DNA from: Fidelibacterota bacterium
GTDB lineage: Bacteria > Fidelibacterota > UBA2242
DNA: 10,022 nt
Direction of reading: 5' to 3'
Assembly: GCA_003527965.1 (NCBI GenBank)
Contig: DPVY01000219.1
Location: forward strand, 1 to 10,022
Part shown: in pieces, positions 6,808 through 10,022 of the stretch
Layout: every line of letters starts with the position of its first letter
Numbering within the stretch: the first letter of the stretch is position 1
Notes under the pieces: model-generated
Told to the model about the DNA's origin: nothing
Databases searched by the model: none
Seen by the model: only the letters and a program-made list of their open reading frames with translations
Translations under genes and position numbers: made by a program

Positions 6808-9321
6808 ATGCGTAAAATTGTTATGGCTATCTTTGCAATCCTGATGATGGTTTCATTTGGATTTGCCGAAAATGTAACCTTTAAGGTCAACATGTCGTAT
6901 GAAATTTCACAGGGCAATCTGGATCCGGCTGCCGGATATGTTGACATTGCAGGTTCTTTCAATGGATGGGATGGTACTAATCATCATCTTACTGATGCAG
7001 ATGCGGATTCTGTATGGGAAATCACCATTGATATTCCGCAAGGCGATATTGAGTTCAAATTCCGTCTTAATGGCGACTGGGAAACGTCAGAATTTCCCGG
7101 CGGTTTAAATCGTACCTATACGGTTGTAGCTGGAGATCAGGGATATGACTGCTGGTATAATGATTTTAGTCCTACACCTGTGGTTATTTTCAAGGTTGAT
7201 ATGCAGGATCAGATTGACCAGGGGAATTTTAATCCGGCAACCGATTATGTTGATGTTGCCGGGTCCTTTAATGGCTGGGACGGGACAAATTCTCACCTTA
7301 CTCCCAATGCTTATAATAATGCAATTTGGGAAATAACTGTTGATACATTTTCGGTAGGCAGCAGGCTTGAATTCAAATTTCGCATGAATGGAAGCTGGGA
7401 CACGGCGGAATTTCCTGGCGGTTCAAACAGGACCTATACTGTAAAAGAAAGTGTCCAGGAATATTCTGTTTATTGGAATGATTTTGATTATAATTTTGCC
7501 GTTACCTTTAAAGTAAATATGGCTTATCAAATCAAAACAGGGAGCTTTGATCCTGCAAGTGATTACGTTGATATTGCCGGTAGCTTTAACGGCTGGAATG
7601 GTGAAAATCATCATCTCGCGGATGCTGATGCAGATTCTGTATGGGAAATCACACTTGACAGTCTTATGGCACCCGGAGATGTTATAGAATTTAAATTCCG
7701 TATTAATGGAAATTGGGATACGTCGGAATTTCCCGGTGGCGGTCCAAACCGAACATATACTGTTCTTCCTGGCAAACAAGAGTATTCCGTTTGGTGGAAT
7801 GATTTTGATCCTTATTTTGTTGGATCTTCGGTACACTTTTCAGTAAATATGAAAGCCCAGATATTAGCCGGTGGTTTTAATCCCAGTATCAATGATGTTG
7901 TTAAAGTTAAAGGCACTTTTGATGGCTGGAGCGGCACTGAATTATCTGATGCTGATTCGGATTCCATATATGATGCTGTAATTAAAGTTCCGGCAGGACT
8001 GATGAGGTATAAGTTTGTTTATGTTGATACTGTTGGAGTTGATATTACTGAAAATCTTCCTCAGGATCGTGAATACGTTGTGGAAATAAGTGAAGAGACA
8101 ATTGAAATGGGAACCGTCTGGTTTAATAATGTGGAGGAAATGACATATGGCGCAGGCAATGTAACTTTCCGTGTAGATATGACGGTATTGGAAAGTCTTG
8201 GATTCTATAGCCGGGAGCAAGGAGATTCTCTTGAATTAAGAGGTGGTATCAACGGCTGGGGTTCCGATGAGGATAGAACCAAAATCGATATGATCAGATT
8301 TCCCGGAACCGAAATATATGTGTTGACGGTACCTTTCGAAGGATGGAAAGGCGATAATTTCAAGTATAAATTCTTCCTTAATCTACATGACGGGCATACC
8401 CGATCGGGACAGGATTTTTTCGAATATGAATTACCTGCCGGTAGTGGTGGTGGAGACCGTTGCTTTACATGGCATGGTCTCAATGCGGATACGACATTAA
8501 ACATACAAACATATCAGGATTATGTTGCCGAAGGAGTTATTCCGGAAAATGATTCTGTGCTTGTACATTTATTTATTGATATGACCGATGCGCTTACTTA
8601 TGAAGCGGATGCTTTTGATCCTGCTAATGACAGGTTGTTCTTTATCTGGCAAGATTCCTGGGGCGCTGAGCTTCAAGGCTGTGAAGGCGGTCAGTTGTAT
8701 ACTGCAGATTCATCTAAATATGAGTATCATTATACCGGAGAAAATAATATTTGGGAATGTTCTTTTTATATAACAGGGCCTGCTCCGCATGCAATTATGT
8801 ATACTGCAAGGTATGTAAAACCGGACGGCTCTGATGTTCAGGAAGAAGGTGCCGGTATGGGATATGGAAGATATAGAACTCAATGGCTAAAACCTGATAA
8901 TGCCGGACAAATAGTAAAAGAGCAAATTCTTTCGACTGTAAGATTTAGCACTGAAGGCTTAGCTCTTGAAGTGGAGCCGGAACCATTTGCAAATGGACTG
9001 ATATATACATCGATTGAAAAGGATTATGTTGCTTTGCCAAATAGGATTAAATTAGAACAAAACTATCCTAATCCGTTCAATCCGACAACGCAGATCAAGT
9101 TCTCTATTCCCAGTTCCGATATGGTCTATCTGACTATTTATAATATGCTGGGACAGACAGTTTCGAAAGTTACCTACGACAACCTGCAAGTAGGAAACTA
9201 TACCTATATCTGGAACGGTCGAGATATGAACGGCAGTGCTGTTGCTTCCGGTGTTTACTTCTATGAACTCAGAGTTGGCACACAGTTTAGAGATACAAAG
9301 AAAATGGTTTTACTGAAATAG
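6808..9321 (+). CDS. Secreted multi-domain protein with tandem AMPK/CBM48-like E-set repeats and T9SS type-A sorting domain
   Basis: This 837-aa protein is predicted to be surface-attached and glycan-binding. A signal peptide covers residues 1-20 (MRKIVMAIFAILMMVSFGFA). Repeat units start at residues 23, 126, 232, 342, 452 and about 584. The first three are close copies: VTFKVNM, then (V/I)AGSFNGW, a VWEIT strand, EFKFR, NGxW, EFPGG and NRTYTV. SFNGW and NGxW match the two tryptophan sites that hold glycogen in the AMPK beta carbohydrate-binding domain (family knowledge). Unit 4 keeps FDGW but loses the second Trp, unit 5 keeps only INGW and YKF, and unit 6 is barely recognisable. Residues about 743-837 are a T9SS type-A sorting domain (NYPNPFNPTTQIKFS, GVYFYELRV, final KKMVLLK). 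No enzyme domain is seen. It is the last gene before a strong terminator and probably belongs to the receptor/PorV operon, 65 bases after it. Binding of alpha-glucan is inferred; a purely structural E-set array is the alternative. Confidence 0.88.
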   Translation: MRKIVMAIFAILMMVSFGFAENVTFKVNMSYEISQGNLDPAAGYVDIAGSFNGWDGTNHHLTDADADSVWEITIDIPQGDIEFKFRLNGDWETSEFPGGLNRTYTVVAGDQGYDCWYNDFSPTPVVIFKVDMQDQIDQGNFNPATDYVDVAGSFNGWDGTNSHLTPNAYNNAIWEITVDTFSVGSRLEFKFRMNGSWDTAEFPGGSNRTYTVKESVQEYSVYWNDFDYNFAVTFKVNMAYQIKTGSFDPASDYVDIAGSFNGWNGENHHLADADADSVWEITLDSLMAPGDVIEFKFRINGNWDTSEFPGGGPNRTYTVLPGKQEYSVWWNDFDPYFVGSSVHFSVNMKAQILAGGFNPSINDVVKVKGTFDGWSGTELSDADSDSIYDAVIKVPAGLMRYKFVYVDTVGVDITENLPQDREYVVEISEETIEMGTVWFNNVEEMTYGAGNVTFRVDMTVLESLGFYSREQGDSLELRGGINGWGSDEDRTKIDMIRFPGTEIYVLTVPFEGWKGDNFKYKFFLNLHDGHTRSGQDFFEYELPAGSGGGDRCFTWHGLNADTTLNIQTYQDYVAEGVIPENDSVLVHLFIDMTDALTYEADAFDPANDRLFFIWQDSWGAELQGCEGGQLYTADSSKYEYHYTGENNIWECSFYITGPAPHAIMYTARYVKPDGSDVQEEGAGMGYGRYRTQWLKPDNAGQIVKEQILSTVRFSTEGLALEVEPEPFANGLIYTSIEKDYVALPNRIKLEQNYPNPFNPTTQIKFSIPSSDMVYLTIYNMLGQTVSKVTYDNLQVGNYTYIWNGRDMNGSAVASGVYFYELRVGTQFRDTKKMVLLK
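6874..7830 (+). repeat. Three close tandem copies of the E-set domain
   Basis: Copies begin at 6874, 7183 and 7501, each of 103 to 110 codons. All share AGSFNGW, WEIT, EFKFR, NGxW, EFPGG and NRTYTV. Copies 1 and 3 are especially alike in DNA: 6979-7025 and 7606-7652 agree at 42 of 47 bases by hand count, with the last 20 identical. Confidence 0.9.
7831..8556 (+). repeat. Two diverged copies of the same E-set domain
   Basis: Copy 4 starts at 7831 (VHFSVNM, then KGTFDGWSG and YKFVY) and copy 5 at 8161 (VTFRVDM, then RGGINGWG and FKYKFFLN). Both keep the opening strand and the first Trp but lose the NGxW and EFPGG stretch. A sixth, very weak copy may start near 8557 (VHLFIDM). Confidence 0.7.
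9034..9318 (+). other. T9SS type-A sorting domain of the E-set repeat protein
   Basis: Residues about 743-837 begin LPNRIKLEQNYPNPFNPTT, the hallmark of Por-secretion C-terminal domains in FCB bacteria. They continue through YLTIYNMLGQTV, NGRDMNGSAVASGVYFYELR and the final KKMVLLK. In studied systems this domain targets cargo through the type IX translocon and is removed at the surface. Confidence 0.9.
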
Positions 9322-9336
9322 GGATTCAATGTGATG

Positions 9337-9376
9337 ATAAAGGAGCGGAGCTGGCTCCGCTCCTTTATGCTTTTTT
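9337..9376 (+). terminator. Strong Rho-independent terminator
   Basis: The core stem AAAGGAGCGGAG (9339-9350) pairs perfectly with CTCCGCTCCTTT (9355-9366) around a CTGG loop. Two more A-T pairs extend it to 14 bp (9337-9368). TTTTTT follows at 9371-9376, after two unpaired bases. It lies 15 bases after the TAG of the E-set protein and acts on the + strand only, since there is no T-run on the other side. It separates the cluster from the symporter. Confidence 0.93.
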
Positions 9377-9406
9377 GTTATCAGCTTATGAATAATAATT
9401 ACTTAT

Positions 9407-9412
9407 GGGAGA
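9407..9412 (+). promoter_or_regulatory. Ribosome binding site of the symporter
   Basis: GGGAGA ends 6 bases before the ATG at 9419 and supports that start over the out-of-frame ATG at 9405, which has no such site. Confidence 0.6.
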
Positions 9413-9418
9413 TTCCGG

Positions 9419-10022
9419 ATGCAATTCATTGATTTTACGATTGTCAGTATTTACATCCTTGCGCTGGTATTTGTCGGATTGTATTTCCAGCGCAAGGCTT
9501 CTCAGGGTATCGATTCCTATTTTCTCGGTAATCGTTCGTTGCCCTGGTGGGCGCTCGGTGCATCCGGCATGTCTTCAAATCTGGACATTAGCGGGACGAT
9601 GATTATTGTTGCCCTTGTTTATGCTATTGGAGCAAAGGGTTTTTATATCGAAATCCGCGGCGGCGTTACGCTAATTATGGCGTTTTTGATGATTTTCATG
9701 GGCAAATGGAATCGCCGGGCGCAGGTGATGACGCTGGCGGAGTGGATGCAGTTCCGGTTTGGCGATGACAATGAAGGCAAGACCGCCCGTTTTATCACGG
9801 CTGTAACCTCAATCATCGTGACGATTGCGATGATCACCTATTTTGCTATTGGTGGCGGGAAATTTTTGGATAAGTTTTTGGGTATTCCCGGATTTTGGGG
9901 GCTGCCGTCCGAATTCTGGGCTGCAACGGTATTAATCGGAATTGCGATGATCTACACGGTTGCTTCGGGATTATACGGCGTAATCTGGACGGATGTTTTT
10001 CAGGGGCTTTTGATATTTGCCG
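9419..10022 (+). CDS. Sodium:solute symporter (SSS family), 3' truncated
   Basis: This inner-membrane transporter would couple Na+ entry to uptake of a solute. The first 201 residues are visible, out of roughly 500-600 usual for the family, and the frame stays open to the right edge. The first membrane helix is about residues 5-23. It is followed by the family signature SYFLGNRSLPWWALGASGMS (33-52) and a second helix around residues 53-71. Further hydrophobic segments lie at about 83-95, 125-145 and 168-188. The segment ASGLYGVIWTDVFQG (182-196) is the other conserved SSS motif. The solute cannot be told from this part; sugars, sialic acid, amino acids and others are all carried by the family. 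It starts 97 bases after the previous stop, beyond a strong terminator, so it has its own promoter, which I could not pin down. Its G+C is higher than upstream (27, 36 and 34 of 60 in three sampled lines), with more GGC, CGC and GCG codons. Confidence 0.93.
   Translation, partial: MQFIDFTIVSIYILALVFVGLYFQRKASQGIDSYFLGNRSLPWWALGASGMSSNLDISGTMIIVALVYAIGAKGFYIEIRGGVTLIMAFLMIFMGKWNRRAQVMTLAEWMQFRFGDDNEGKTARFITAVTSIIVTIAMITYFAIGGGKFLDKFLGIPGFWGLPSEFWAATVLIGIAMIYTVASGLYGVIWTDVFQGLLIFA

Noticed and set aside
7423..7836. Minus-strand ORF of 137 codons opposite the E-set repeats, and other antisense ORFs across the window
   Set aside because: They lie opposite confident coding sequence, have no ribosome binding sites or recognisable domains, and echo the repeat structure of the real gene.
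9375..9400. Possible promoter for the symporter (TTGTTA then an A/T-rich stretch)
   Set aside because: The -35-like element overlaps the terminator T-run and no convincing -10 is found at the right distance. A promoter must exist here or nearby, but I cannot place it.
9405..9602. Short + strand ORF of 65 codons beginning at 9405
   Set aside because: It overlaps the start of the symporter in another frame. The symporter frame has family motifs and a ribosome binding site; this one has neither.
1..10022. CRISPR array, insertion sequence, phage gene, tRNA or rRNA
   Set aside because: No short spaced repeats, transposase or integrase motifs, terminal inverted repeats or structural RNA patterns were found. 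The only repeats are the in-frame protein domains.

Overview
The window looks like chromosome from an uncultured-type Gram-negative bacterium of the FCB superphylum (the Bacteroidetes relatives), more likely a lineage such as Marinimicrobia, Calditrichaeota, KSB1 or Ignavibacteria than classical Bacteroidetes. The reasons are a TonB-dependent receptor, a PorV/PorQ-type outer-membrane protein, two proteins ending in Por-secretion (type IX, T9SS) style C-terminal domains including the motif NYPNPFNPTTQIKFS, and clear Shine-Dalgarno sequences, which are usually weak or absent in Bacteroidetes. The phylum is inferred from protein style and is not proven.

Layout: all real genes are on the + strand. 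(1) 1-2217 is the 3' part of a TonB-dependent receptor, cut by the left edge inside its plug domain. (2) 2229-5720 is a large secreted protein of 1163 aa with Asp-rich DGxDNDGD motifs, a fibronectin-III-like module and a C-terminal sorting-type domain. (3) 5729-6742 is a PorV/PorQ-family outer-membrane protein. (4) 6808-9321 is a secreted protein with three close and about three diverged copies of an AMPK/CBM48-like glycan-binding E-set domain, followed by a T9SS type-A sorting domain. The gaps between these four genes are 11, 8 and 65 bases and hold no visible terminator, so they probably form one operon, which closes with a strong intrinsic terminator at 9337-9376. (5) 9419 to the right edge is the start of a sodium:solute symporter (SSS family), in a separate transcription unit with visibly higher G+C.

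How they may work together (inference): the receptor would import a ligand across the outer membrane, the two sorting-domain proteins would sit on the cell surface, and the PorV-like protein would help deliver or anchor them. The domain repeats of gene 4 keep the two tryptophans that bind glycogen in AMPK beta, so an alpha-glucan or other oligosaccharide is the best guess for the ligand. The Na+ symporter could carry the product across the inner membrane. This resembles a polysaccharide-utilisation locus, but in the visible part there is no SusD and no glycoside hydrolase. No RNA genes, CRISPR arrays, insertion sequences or phage genes were seen, and no stretch over 300 bases lacks a gene.
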